64,000 nt of DNA from JALEFZ01 sp039817415 (GTDB lineage Bacteria; Bacteroidota; Bacteroidia; J057): positions 1-64,000 of the forward strand of contig JBCBVV010000032.1 in NCBI GenBank assembly GCA_039817415.1, read 5' to 3'. The notes beneath the pieces are model-generated. The model was not told the DNA's origin. It was given only the letters and a program-made list of their open reading frames with translations, and did not search any database. Of the stretch, positions 26,032 to 35,571 are shown one piece after another; the first letter of the stretch is position 1; each line of letters starts with the position of its first letter. Position numbers and translations under genes: made by a program.

Positions 26032-27539
26032 AGCTCAATGGTCAAGGTAACCAGATAAGAATCAGAATCCGATTCAGTGTGAAAGGAATATTGTTCTGGA
26101 AAATGAAGATCTAGCCGTTGGCGAAGGTTTTTCATTCCTATTCCAGCTTTTCCTTGGGGAAGAACCTCTAAGGAGTTTTTACAGGAAAATTGTAGCCTCT
26201 TTTGATCCTGTACTAGCTTCATATGGAGCATGGTCTCTCCCCGAGCTGGTTCAATTCCATGTTTGAAGGCATTTTCCACCAAAATAATAAACAGCAAAGG
26301 TGGAAAAGCTAGAGAGGGATCTTGGATTTCCTTAGTGAACTGGTAATCCATTTTATGATGAAGCCTGATTTTTTGTAAGTCAATGTAGTCCTCAACATAA
26401 GCGAGATCTCGGTGTAACGGAACGAATTCTTCTTGCCCTTCATAAATCACATAGCGCATCAATTGAGAAAGTTGAAGAATGACTTTAGGTGCCCGCTCAT
26501 CCTTCGTCATGCTCAAAGCATAAAGGTTGTTGAGTGTATTGAAAAAGAAGTGAGGATTGATTTGTTGTTTGAGGATAGAAAGCTCCATTTCTGCCTTCTG
26601 TTGGTTCAAGTCGGAGATTTCCTTGTTTTGCTGAAACCATTGATTTGAAACAATGATGGGGAGACTCAACAACAAAACTAAAAAGGGAGTAAATCCCCCA
26701 CCATTTGAAAAAATAGGACTGTCCGCACTGTAGGTTGTGACATTCAGGATATCCAGAATGGGCAATTGCTTGAAGATGAATACAAAAATGGGGTAAAAAA
26801 TAAGGATGGATCCCACAAAACCAGCTCCATAATAAACCAAGCCTTTCTGCTTTAGGAGTTTGGGGATTAAAATGGCCCGATTGATATAATAATAGAAATA
26901 GTAAACAGCTGCAAAGACAAGAAATTGAGGGTAATACAGGAAAAACCTCCCTAAGAGCTGGAGAATTTGGTCCCCATTTTCTTTTGTTTCTTCCCATGCC
27001 CCTACCGCACTAAAAATCCCTACAATGATGAGCAAAACTATAATCAACATTCGGTCCGCGGACCATATACTTTTCCTTGTAAACGGGCTTCTATCAGAGA
27101 TTCGCTTGCCTAGCCATAATGATATTTCCAAGGCTAGGAACAAGACAAACGCAATGAGGAAAAAGGTTTGATAAAAGTTGTCAAACAATAGTTGGTTCTC
27201 CCTGAATCTTCCCTGATGTATGCTATGTGGGAAAACATATGAAGCTATTTCAGGTCCTTTCCACCAGTAGAAGACGGGTAGGAAGATAAAAATAGCAAGC
27301 CATAATAGTGCATAAAGCCCTGAGCTAATTTTAATCCTTTTGCTCGTACGAAGAAGGTTGAAAAGGCTCATGGGAAGATAAAGCCCTACAAGGATAACAA
27401 AGCAGACCAAATAATTTCCTCCATTGTTTTCTATGCTTGAGATAAGGAGAAAATAACTCAAAAGAAGCATGACTGTCAGGTGTAGCCAAACTGTCTGAGT
27501 GGTAAAAAAATTTTCGATCTGCTGCTTAAATGCTCTCAT
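26028..27539 (-). CDS. LytS-like sensor histidine kinase
   Basis: A 503-residue protein with about eight membrane helices in the first 290 residues. A coiled coil (about 305-325) leads into a His_kinase domain with the phospho-acceptor histidine in LKQQINPHFFFNTLNNLYAL. The HATPase domain has N-box ILVENAFKHGIEPARG and G-box GKAGIGMKNLRQRL. It pairs with the downstream LytTR regulator. The pair is divergent from an ABC transporter, which makes that transporter a likely target; such linkage is frequent for cell-envelope stress systems. Confidence 0.94.
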   Translation of the reverse strand: MRAFKQQIENFFTTQTVWLHLTVMLLLSYFLLISSIENNGGNYLVCFVILVGLYLPMSLFNLLRTSKRIKISSGLYALLWLAIFIFLPVFYWWKGPEIASYVFPHSIHQGRFRENQLLFDNFYQTFFLIAFVLFLALEISLWLGKRISDRSPFTRKSIWSADRMLIIVLLIIVGIFSAVGAWEETKENGDQILQLLGRFFLYYPQFLVFAAVYYFYYYINRAILIPKLLKQKGLVYYGAGFVGSILIFYPIFVFIFKQLPILDILNVTTYSADSPIFSNGGGFTPFLVLLLSLPIIVSNQWFQQNKEISDLNQQKAEMELSILKQQINPHFFFNTLNNLYALSMTKDERAPKVILQLSQLMRYVIYEGQEEFVPLHRDLAYVEDYIDLQKIRLHHKMDYQFTKEIQDPSLAFPPLLFIILVENAFKHGIEPARGETMLHMKLVQDQKRLQFSCKNSLEVLPQGKAGIGMKNLRQRLDLHFPEQYSFHTESDSDSYLVTLTIEL

Positions 27540-27631
27540 GTTGGAGGGATATTGGTCTTCCTACCAGCCTGAAATAATAAAATCCACAATTTTCCGACAA
27601 AAATCATGATATGAGCTCTTTTTCTAGTGAT

Positions 27632-27693
27632 GAAGGGGGCTTTTTCGCTGATCAAGGTTCAAACGCCTTTGATCATGAAAAATTAGCCCTTCC
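27632..27693. promoter_or_regulatory. Long imperfect hairpin in a divergent intergenic region
   Basis: Between the divergent kinase and ABC genes there are nested arms: GAAGGG with CCCTTC, TTTTTC with GAAAAA, and TGATCAAGG (27649-27657) with CCTTTGATCA (27666-27675). It could be an operator, an attenuator of the ABC operon, or a transcription insulator. Confidence 0.4.
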
Positions 27694-27753
27694 TCATTTA
27701 TTTTTTCTCATGCCTTCGGGCTTATCTTATTTGAGCTTAAAGATCAAGAAACT

Positions 27754-28626
27754 ATGAGTCTATCTATCATCAACCTGAATAAGGAATACCCAAATGGGGT
27801 GAAAGCTTTGAATCAGGTTAATTGGAACATTGGCATTGGAATGTTTGGCTTGCTAGGTCCCAATGGGGCCGGAAAATCCTCGCTGATGCGGACCATCGCT
27901 ACTCTTCAACGGCCAGATTCAGGAGAATTATGCTTTGAAGGGATAGATATATTGAAAGAGGCTCGAGCACTAAGGAAGGTGCTGGGTTATTTGCCACAAT
28001 CATTTGGTGTATATCCCAAAGTTTCAGGAAGAAAATTGCTTGATTACTTCGCGACCTTAAAAGGGATTGACAGTAAAAAAGAAAGGCAGAAAGTCATTGA
28101 CTGGGCCTTGGAAATGACGAACCTAACCCACGCGCAAAACAAGCATGTCCATACCTATTCAGGCGGGATGAGACAGCGATTCGGTATCGCTCAGTTACTG
28201 CTCAACAATCCTAAACTGATCATCGTGGATGAGCCTACCGCTGGACTTGATCCCGCAGAACGAAAGCACTTTTTACACGTCTTAAGAGAAATTAGCCTAG
28301 AAAAAACCATCATTCTATCCACTCATATAGTGGATGATGTGGCAGGCCTTTGTACAGAGGTGGCAGTCATGAACAAAGGAGAATTACTCCTAAAAAGCCC
28401 TACGCATCTTGCTATCAACGCACTGGAAGGAAAAATTTGGTCTCGAACCCTGTCCCCCGAAGAATGGGAAGGAATCAGGCATGATCTCTCTCCATTGTCC
28501 TACAGCTACACCATGAACAATCAGATCAAATTTAGAATTCATGCTTCCGAACAACCAGATGCTTCCTACTCGTTAGAAGATCCCACCCTAGACGATGTTT
28601 ATTTCATCGCCCTTCGAAGCAATTAA
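27754..28626 (+). CDS. ABC transporter ATP-binding protein
   Basis: A 290-residue ABC ATPase with Walker A GPNGAGKS (35-42), Q-loop in LPQSFG, signature YSGGMRQR, Walker B LIIVDEPTAGLDP and H-loop in STHIVDD. A C-terminal extension of about 70 residues is of the type seen in CcmA/NatA-like exporters. It energises the permease half encoded 38 bases downstream. The substrate is unknown. Confidence 0.95.
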   Translation: MSLSIINLNKEYPNGVKALNQVNWNIGIGMFGLLGPNGAGKSSLMRTIATLQRPDSGELCFEGIDILKEARALRKVLGYLPQSFGVYPKVSGRKLLDYFATLKGIDSKKERQKVIDWALEMTNLTHAQNKHVHTYSGGMRQRFGIAQLLLNNPKLIIVDEPTAGLDPAERKHFLHVLREISLEKTIILSTHIVDDVAGLCTEVAVMNKGELLLKSPTHLAINALEGKIWSRTLSPEEWEGIRHDLSPLSYSYTMNNQIKFRIHASEQPDASYSLEDPTLDDVYFIALRSN

Positions 28627-28664
28627 TTACCTCTTTTTTCATCCCACCTTTAACACATTTCCCC

Positions 28665-31600
28665 ATGTGGAACACATATTTATTTGAATTAAGATTCTGG
28701 CTTAGAAGACCAGCAACCTACATATATCCTGTTATTCTCTTTTTGATCATGATGGCTCAGTCAGCAGAATGGGCAGGTGTTTTTTCGAGTATAGAATATG
28801 TAGGGACTCCTGAGATGGTGGTGAACTCCCCCAAAAGGCTGATCATCGCCTTTCACAAATTTCGAATCCCTCTCATACTGATGATTCCAATTTTCTTTGG
28901 GCAGTCTATTTATCGAGACTTTCGTTCCAATGCTCATACCCTGATGTACTCCTTTCCCATCAATAAAGTGTCCTATATCACAGCCAAAGCGCTGAGTGCA
29001 TTTACCATAGTTGGGATATTGGTCATCTTTATGTCTGCTGGTTTTGAAGTAGGAGCCCATTTGCCCGGACATGACGATCCCTTAGTGGGGCCCTTCAAGC
29101 TTGGGACACATTTGTATGTTCTTTCGGTTTTTACCTTGCCTACCGTTCTTTTTCTAGGAATGCTGAGCTTCTTTGTTGTTGCGTTTAGTCGGAATATCTA
29201 CGCAGGCTTTATCACCATTCTCTTATTCATATTTATTCACATCATCGTCGGGGATGCCCTTTCAGTTACGGGAAAGGAAGTCTATCTCGCTCTTTGTGAT
29301 CCCTTGGGGGATGGTGCACTATCGGTTGATTTGAATGGAATGAGTGAAGCAGAAAAGAGCCACGGACAGATTCCGCTAGCTTTCTGGGTAATGGTGAATA
29401 GAGCGCTCTGGTTATCTGTTACTGCACTTTTATTGATAGGAGTACTTGGCTTATTTCATTTCCGAGAGGCTGCCATTCGCATTTCTTTTCCTTTTAGAAA
29501 GAGGAATGAGAAGGCTATAAAAAACACACCCGCCTTTCGCAGAGAACAGGTCATTCCTGATTTAAGGGATAGTCTGCTCTTTCATGCTAAGTCAACCTGG
29601 AGACTCGCTGGCTTTGATCTTTCCTATATCCTTCGGTCAACCCCTTTTAGAATCATTATGCTATTGGGGATAGGCTTGGTTGTCTTTACGCAACTTGGGA
29701 TCAACGCACCCTATGGTAGAGCCCTTTTACCTACGAATGCAGCCATGTTGGATAGGCCAGTACAGTTTTATACCCTCATTGTGAGCCTGCTCACTTTTCT
29801 TTATGCGGGTTTACTTGTACAGAGAGGGCGAATGGCCAATATGGACCAGCTGTATGATGTATCCTCTATACCGAACTGGGTCAGCATATTATCCAAGTTC
29901 CTCACACTCACCCTGATGCAAATAATCCTATTAAGCTTATTAGCCGTAGGAGGGATCTCTGTGCAGTTGTATAAGGGTTGGGATGATATCAGCCTCTTCT
30001 TTTACCTGAAGGAATTAATGGGAACTCACCTCTTGTCCATGCTCATTTGGACCTTTCTTTCCCTATTCTTCCATACCCTATTTGCCATGCCTTATTTGAC
30101 TTTCTTTCTCTTATTGGTTGGCATGTTGGGTGTACCTGCTCAAGGCTTGATCGGGCTTGACCATCCGGTATTTACCTACAATTGGGGCCCAGATTACGAC
30201 ATGTCCGATCTTACAGGAAGGGTAGGCGAATTCAGGCATTTCATTTATAAGGGCTATTGGGTGTTGTTTGGTTTATTCCTCCTCATGGGAACCTATTGTT
30301 GGTGGCTAAGAGGCAAGCCTTCGACCTTTGCAGAACGATTTTTTATAGCAATAGAGAGGCTTAAGTCTCCTGTGGGGGTGCTTATGGGGCTCTTTTTATT
30401 GGCCTTCTTGGGTTTAGGTACTAAGCTTTATCAGGATGATCAACATATTATTCCATTTATCAATGGAATTGAGCGCAATAGAATCCTAGAAAAGAATCAA
30501 GAAGACTTTGCCGGCTTTGAGACCATGGCGCAACCCAAGATTTCTTCTCTTTTTGTTGAGTTGGATTTTTACCCTGAGAAAGAGAAGTTCCAGTCTGTAG
30601 CAACCTACACGCTTGTCAACCGAACTGACAAGCAGATTGATAGTATCCTCGTCGTTTCAGATATGACTGTGGAGGAAGCGTTGCATTTTGATCGAAAAAT
30701 CGAAACCCTTTTGAAAGACACGCTGATCGCCACCTATAGAATCCCTCGCTATGTAGAAGTTTTTGAATTGGAGAATGGCCTTTTACCCGGAGACAGCTTG
30801 AAAATGACAGCTTCGATAAAGAACATCGATAATACCTGGATTCGGAAGCCATCACCCGTTCAAAAAGGAGTAACTGCCTTGTTGTCTCCCTTTTTACCTA
30901 GAATTGGATATTGGATCAATAAGCCAGCCAAGAAACCAGAAGATTCGACCGCCCGCAATTTTATGCATGAATCGCTTGATGCAGACTGGCTGGACTTTGA
31001 AGCTATTTTGAGTACTTCTTCTGAAGAAATAGCCCTAGCGCCAGGAAACCTTGTCAAGGAATGGTCAGAAGGAGATCGCCATAAGTTTCATTATAAGGCT
31101 CCTCAGAAAGTTCCCTTTTATTTTCCTTTTCTAAGTGGGAAATATGAGGTGTCAAGCAGCAAATGGAGGAATGTGGACCTACAAATTTTTCATCATCCTG
31201 ATCACGGATACAATTTGGATCAAATGTTTGCTGGCATGCGAGTAGCACTTGAATTTCAAGATCAATTTGGCCCTTATCCCCTTAATCATCTAAGTATCGT
31301 GGAGGTTCCCTATTTCATGGGCAGGAATTCAGCATCCTTTCCGGGACTAATCATTATGCCAGATTTAGAAGCCTTTTTGAAGGAAGGAGATGCAACCAAA
31401 GGTGAAGGAGCAAACCAGGCCTTTTTCCTTGCGGCACATGAAACCGCACATCAGTGGTGGAAACTACAGCTTAACGCCGCAGATGCATTAGGGGCAGAAA
31501 TGATCATGGAAGGCTTATGTCAATACACGGCTTCCCGTTGTTTGGAAGAAGTATTTGGGGAGGTGAAAAAAGAGGCATGGCTGGCTGAAGAAGCCAAATC

Positions 31601-31925
31601 ACTTGCAAGAGTCAACAAGCGTAGAAAAGGAAAACTTCCTCCTCTGATTTATACCCGCCAAGAAAACTATCTGAAGTATGGTAAAAGTGCGCTGGTCATG
31701 GAAACGCTTTTTGATACTATGGGTGAAGATCGATTGAATGAAGGCATTCTCAACTTTTTCAATGCCTTTCATTTACTAGATGCACCTTACCCTAGTTCGT
31801 TAGATTTGGTTGCTCATATCAAGGCTGTTTCGCCCGATAGTTTGAAGGACTTGGTCGGTGAACTTTTCGAAACGAATGAGATGGGGCGACTCAAGCGAAT
31901 GCCTGTAGAAGAGGAAATGGATTAA
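28665..31925 (+). CDS. ABC-2 permease fused to an M1 aminopeptidase-like domain
   Basis: A 1086-residue protein. Residues 1-580 hold about a dozen membrane helices in two ABC-2-like halves; the rest is extracytoplasmic. An M1 gluzincin domain occupies about 820-1080, with HETAH at 925-929, then WW and a glutamate after 19 residues in IMEGLCQY, completing the zinc site; YLKYGKSALVMETL follows. The region 600-820 resembles the M1 N-terminal beta domain. Such permease-peptidase fusions recur in Bacteroidota. It may couple export or envelope signalling to cleavage of a peptide; this is inference. Confidence 0.9.
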   Translation: MWNTYLFELRFWLRRPATYIYPVILFLIMMAQSAEWAGVFSSIEYVGTPEMVVNSPKRLIIAFHKFRIPLILMIPIFFGQSIYRDFRSNAHTLMYSFPINKVSYITAKALSAFTIVGILVIFMSAGFEVGAHLPGHDDPLVGPFKLGTHLYVLSVFTLPTVLFLGMLSFFVVAFSRNIYAGFITILLFIFIHIIVGDALSVTGKEVYLALCDPLGDGALSVDLNGMSEAEKSHGQIPLAFWVMVNRALWLSVTALLLIGVLGLFHFREAAIRISFPFRKRNEKAIKNTPAFRREQVIPDLRDSLLFHAKSTWRLAGFDLSYILRSTPFRIIMLLGIGLVVFTQLGINAPYGRALLPTNAAMLDRPVQFYTLIVSLLTFLYAGLLVQRGRMANMDQLYDVSSIPNWVSILSKFLTLTLMQIILLSLLAVGGISVQLYKGWDDISLFFYLKELMGTHLLSMLIWTFLSLFFHTLFAMPYLTFFLLLVGMLGVPAQGLIGLDHPVFTYNWGPDYDMSDLTGRVGEFRHFIYKGYWVLFGLFLLMGTYCWWLRGKPSTFAERFFIAIERLKSPVGVLMGLFLLAFLGLGTKLYQDDQHIIPFINGIERNRILEKNQEDFAGFETMAQPKISSLFVELDFYPEKEKFQSVATYTLVNRTDKQIDSILVVSDMTVEEALHFDRKIETLLKDTLIATYRIPRYVEVFELENGLLPGDSLKMTASIKNIDNTWIRKPSPVQKGVTALLSPFLPRIGYWINKPAKKPEDSTARNFMHESLDADWLDFEAILSTSSEEIALAPGNLVKEWSEGDRHKFHYKAPQKVPFYFPFLSGKYEVSSSKWRNVDLQIFHHPDHGYNLDQMFAGMRVALEFQDQFGPYPLNHLSIVEVPYFMGRNSASFPGLIIMPDLEAFLKEGDATKGEGANQAFFLAAHETAHQWWKLQLNAADALGAEMIMEGLCQYTASRCLEEVFGEVKKEAWLAEEAKSLARVNKRRKGKLPPLIYTRQENYLKYGKSALVMETLFDTMGEDRLNEGILNFFNAFHLLDAPYPSSLDLVAHIKAVSPDSLKDLVGELFETNEMGRLKRMPVEEEMD

Positions 31926-31960
31926 TTCAATGGATATAATGTCCTCAATCTGACCGAATA

Positions 31961-32000
31961 AGCCTCACACATGTTTTTTCTTGCATGTGTGTGGGCTTTT
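31961..32000 (+). terminator. Terminator after the ABC operon
   Basis: AGCCTCACACATG (31961-31973) pairs, with one bulge or mismatch, to CATGTGTGTGGGCT (31984-31997) and is followed by TTTT. It lies 36 bases after the stop codon. Confidence 0.8.
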
Positions 32001-32041
32001 CTTCCCAAGATGGAGTAATTGTCATTTCCAATAAACAGATT

Positions 32042-32431
32042 ATGAAACCCAAAACCATTATTTCATGGGTATTACGCCTTGCAGGGGCAATTATCCTTCT
32101 TCAGACCTTATTTTTTAAATTTACAGCAGCGCCTGAAAGTGTTGAGCTATTCTCTCAACTGGGGGCAGAACCTGTTGGTAGAATTGGGGTCGGAATAGCT
32201 GAATTAATCACGTCCATTTTGTTGCTGGTTCCCAAGACTGTCTGGTTAGGTGCATTAGGTGGGATAGGACTGATGCTCGGGGCAATTGGTTCTCATGTAT
32301 TTGTGCTGGGCATTGAGGTTGGTGGAGATGGAGGCCTATTGTTTATACTTGCCGTGATTGTTCTGCTAGCAAGTACAATTATACTATTCCTGCATAAAGA
32401 TGAGATAAAAAATCCTTTGGCAGCCGTGTAG
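32042..32431 (+). CDS. DoxX-like membrane protein
   Basis: The start is set at ATG 32042 (MKPKTIISWVLRLAGAI) because the longer frame from 31985 runs back into the terminator hairpin. The 129-residue protein has four membrane helices with DoxX-like features: an N-terminal LRLAGAIILLQTLFFKFTAAPESV and a RIGVGIAELITSILLLVPKT helix. DoxX-family proteins are small inner-membrane proteins linked to redox or thiol metabolism in some bacteria; a role here is unknown. It is monocistronic. Confidence 0.75.
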   Translation: MKPKTIISWVLRLAGAIILLQTLFFKFTAAPESVELFSQLGAEPVGRIGVGIAELITSILLLVPKTVWLGALGGIGLMLGAIGSHVFVLGIEVGGDGGLLFILAVIVLLASTIILFLHKDEIKNPLAAV

Positions 32432-32453
32432 GTATCCAATATTCCGCTTTATG

Positions 32454-32492
32454 AAACAGCCATCGTCGGTTTAAACTGGCGATGGCTGTTTT
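32454..32492 (+). terminator. Intrinsic terminator after the DoxX-like gene
   Basis: AAACAGCCATCG (32454-32465) pairs perfectly with CGATGGCTGTTT (32480-32491), and the plus strand continues with a short T-run. Confidence 0.8.
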
Positions 32493-32542
32493 GGCGATAC
32501 CTGAATTATTTATATTTAGATGTAATGTATTGGGGAATGAAC

Positions 32543-35338
32543 ATGAAGCGGCAATGGAAGATGTACTTCCTGGTGAGCATTGGGCTTGGCGCATTTCTTT
32601 TGGGAAGAATAGCCAATGCTCAAGAAATCCCTTTACTTTCCAACTGGCCTAATCCCGGCCTGAAAGCCCAACACCAAAATTGGAGCATGGCACAAGGCGA
32701 TGATGCCAGAATGTATTTCGCCAATTCAAATGGCCTGCTAACATTTGATGGTCAACAATGGGAAACCTTTTCTCTACCCAAAAATCAAATTGTCCGAGCC
32801 TTGGGGATAGATGCTGAAGGTAGAATCTTCGTGGCTGGATATGGTGAATGTGGCTATTGGCAAGCCAATGCTAAGGGAGAGCTCGTCTATCATTCCCTCA
32901 GCGAAACCCTACCTTATGACCGAATTTCTTCAGAGGAAATATGGAAACTCCAAATCGGAGATGGTTGGGTGCTTTTTCAATCCTTTGCCACCCTTTTCCT
33001 GTACGATTATGATAGCCTAAAAATCGTCGCTCCTCCTGGGGGTGGAACCATCAGTCTTATTCAAGAGGTCGGCGATAGATATTTGCTATTTCAGAGGAGC
33101 GAGAAGTTGGTGGAGCTATTTGTTTCTCCTGAGGAGGTCATATTCAAAGATGTCCTTGAGGACGATTTGCTCAGAAATAAGGGCATAGCAAGTGTACTGC
33201 CCATGAAGGATGATGGACTCCTTATCAGTACGACCAAATCAGACTTGTTTTACTTTGATGGGGAGCAGCTAAATCCTTGGGGGAAAGAACTCACGAGGGT
33301 ACTGAAGCCTTTTCAAATCAATAGGTGTATCCAATTATCCTCTGGAAACTATGCCTTTGGGACTATCCTTAATGGAGTATATATCGCTGATTCAAATGGG
33401 GACATTCTATTTCATGTCAATCAAGAAAGTGGACTCCAAAACAATACCGTTCTTTCCCTTTATGAGGATGTGAGGGGACATTTATGGATTGGCTTGGATA
33501 ATGGAATTGACATGATAAACCTGAATACCCCGCTCAGGATTTTCAATGATATGGATGGTAAACTCGGGGCAATTTATTCGGCCAAATTCTATGAAGATGA
33601 ATTATATGTAGGAAGTAACCATGGACTATTTCGAAAGGAAAAAAACAGAACGGATAGATTTAAACTGATTCCTGGGAGTCAGGGCCAAGTATGGGAGCTA
33701 AGGAATTTAGGAGATATGCTGCTTGTTGGGCATAATGATGGGACATTTGGCTGGGATGGGAAAAGCTTCAAAAGAATTTCCTCTCAAAGTGGAGGATGGT
33801 GCAGTGAATTTATTCCTGACAGTTCAGGGCGGCTGATTCAGGGCACATACGGAGGTCTGTTGGTGTACAAAGAGAAGAAGGGGCAATGGGAAGAACATCA
33901 TCGCATGAACGATTTTCCTACCTCAGTTAAGCAGCTATACATTGATCAAAAACAGCATATATGGGCCATTAATCCCTACTCTGGCGTCCAGAAACTGACC
34001 TTTGATGCAGAATGGACTCAACTCACGAGAAAAACAGCCGTCGCCGAATTACCCATCGATTTTAACCTCAGGTTAATGGGGGGAAAGGCGCATCACATAT
34101 TGAAATCAGGAGAAAAATTTTATGATTTAGCAGAGGGTGAATTGACTTCAATTCGCAGGATAGGAAGCATTCCACTTACACCAGATGTTCAGCAAGTATG
34201 GATCGGAGCAGCTCAAGATACTTTCATTTCCTATTCGGATCGAATTGAATTGAAGCGTGGTTGTCTCACCCAATCTTTTCCTTTGAGGTTAATCCCGAAT
34301 TATGAAAAAATAGAAGATCTTGGGAATGGCGTATACCTATTCTGCCTTGAAAGTGGGTATGCCTTATTTCATTCCAATTCAAAAGAAGTGTCTCCCAGCC
34401 AAATTCCAGCACTAGAGGTAAGGGAAATTGTCTCTCTAGAAGAAGATCCCATCTTGATACTTGGAAACCATGCCTCCAAAATGGAGGCTGTCGTTCGGCT
34501 AAATGCGTATCAAAAAAACCTGCGTTTTGCATGTTTTTTACCCTATTATGAAGGACGAGCCAGGTTCAGGTTTCGGCTAACTGGTTTTGATAGCCATTGG
34601 TCTGATTGGTCTGAGCGAACCTTTAAAGAGTATACCAACCTAGGACCGGGGAGTTATAGGCTAGAGGTACAGGAGAGCCAATTCGGCCAGACGACTAGTA
34701 TAGAATTTTATTTACCTCCCCCCTGGTATCGTTCTAGCTTGGCTTTTTTCGTTTACTTCTTATTGTTTCTCGCACTTGGAGTAGCTGTATATTATATCCA
34801 CAGATTAGTCGTGAAAAGACAGGAGAGACGAACTGCCATCGAAAAAGAAAGGGAGTTCCAACGGAAAATTATTCAGGAAAAGAACGAACAGCTTCAGAAA
34901 GACATTCAAAACAAAAGCCGAGAGCTCGCTAATTCCACCATGGGTTTGATTCGTAAAAATGAAACTTTGATGGAATTAAAACAGGAACTGGATGATCTCT
35001 ATACATTGGCTGGAAAGGCCATGCCCAAAGGTCCTTACCAACGTCTTTTGAGAAGAATCGATAGAAGCCTATCTGATGAGAAGGATTGGCAAGTATTTGA
35101 AATGAACTTCAATCAGGTTCACGAAGAATTCTTCCAAAAGCTTAAACAACACTATCCAGACTTAACTGCAGGAGATCTTCGACTGGCAGCTTTTTTGAGA
35201 ATGGGTTTGTCCTCCAAAGAGATAGCCCCTCTCTTTAATATTTCCCTTCGAGGTATCGAAAATAAGCGATACCGACTCAGAAAAAAGATGAATTTAGAAG
35301 GCTCTCAAAACCTCTTAGATATCCTGATGGGTCTGTGA
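32543..35338 (+). CDS. Beta-propeller/Y_Y_Y membrane regulator with C-terminal helix-turn-helix
   Basis: About 931 residues from ATG 32543, chosen because it is closest to the signal sequence; ATG at 32525 is an alternative. The N-terminal signal peptide ends at ANAQ. The periplasmic region is a two-component-regulator-type beta-propeller (NTVLSLYEDVRGHLWIGLDNG is a Reg_prop repeat), followed by a Y_Y_Y domain (about 650-725). One membrane helix (SSLAFFVYFLLFLALGVAVYY) leads to a coiled coil. The cytoplasmic end has a LuxR-like DNA-binding helix (LRLAAFLRMGLSSKEIAPLFNISLRGIENKRYRLRKKM). There is no kinase or receiver, so it should bind DNA while in the membrane. It precedes the PUL and probably senses the glycan. 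Confidence 0.88.
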   Translation: MKRQWKMYFLVSIGLGAFLLGRIANAQEIPLLSNWPNPGLKAQHQNWSMAQGDDARMYFANSNGLLTFDGQQWETFSLPKNQIVRALGIDAEGRIFVAGYGECGYWQANAKGELVYHSLSETLPYDRISSEEIWKLQIGDGWVLFQSFATLFLYDYDSLKIVAPPGGGTISLIQEVGDRYLLFQRSEKLVELFVSPEEVIFKDVLEDDLLRNKGIASVLPMKDDGLLISTTKSDLFYFDGEQLNPWGKELTRVLKPFQINRCIQLSSGNYAFGTILNGVYIADSNGDILFHVNQESGLQNNTVLSLYEDVRGHLWIGLDNGIDMINLNTPLRIFNDMDGKLGAIYSAKFYEDELYVGSNHGLFRKEKNRTDRFKLIPGSQGQVWELRNLGDMLLVGHNDGTFGWDGKSFKRISSQSGGWCSEFIPDSSGRLIQGTYGGLLVYKEKKGQWEEHHRMNDFPTSVKQLYIDQKQHIWAINPYSGVQKLTFDAEWTQLTRKTAVAELPIDFNLRLMGGKAHHILKSGEKFYDLAEGELTSIRRIGSIPLTPDVQQVWIGAAQDTFISYSDRIELKRGCLTQSFPLRLIPNYEKIEDLGNGVYLFCLESGYALFHSNSKEVSPSQIPALEVREIVSLEEDPILILGNHASKMEAVVRLNAYQKNLRFACFLPYYEGRARFRFRLTGFDSHWSDWSERTFKEYTNLGPGSYRLEVQESQFGQTTSIEFYLPPPWYRSSLAFFVYFLLFLALGVAVYYIHRLVVKRQERRTAIEKEREFQRKIIQEKNEQLQKDIQNKSRELANSTMGLIRKNETLMELKQELDDLYTLAGKAMPKGPYQRLLRRIDRSLSDEKDWQVFEMNFNQVHEEFFQKLKQHYPDLTAGDLRLAAFLRMGLSSKEIAPLFNISLRGIENKRYRLRKKMNLEGSQNLLDILMGL

Positions 35339-35430
35339 TGCGCGCTTGCTTAGGAGTGGAAAAGTATTATTCCATGTTGGATTTTTCTTTGATGAAAATT
35401 GCTAATGGCGTAGGTGGCGGGTTGAAAAAT

Positions 35431-35443
35431 TGACTGAAAGTCA
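35431..35443. promoter_or_regulatory. Candidate operator upstream of the PUL
   Basis: TGACTGAAAGTCA is a 13-base inverted repeat in the 233-base gap between the membrane regulator and the first glycan-degrading gene. Its position fits a binding site for that regulator, but a single copy of this size can occur by chance. Confidence 0.25.
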
Positions 35444-35571
35444 GTTGTTTATGTGAATGGCGTAGTATTGGTGAGGCTAATTTTTTGGTGAAATATTTAA
35501 GTAGTCCTACCTTATTTTAGGGATTCAGCCTCAGACCTCATCAAAGGTTCTTGGATCATTACTACTTGCAC

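Noticed and set aside
35463..35470. TAGTATTG as a Bacteroidota -7 promoter box for the PUL
   Set aside because: It differs from TAnnTTTG by one base, and the nearest TTG upstream is at the wrong spacing for a -33 box.
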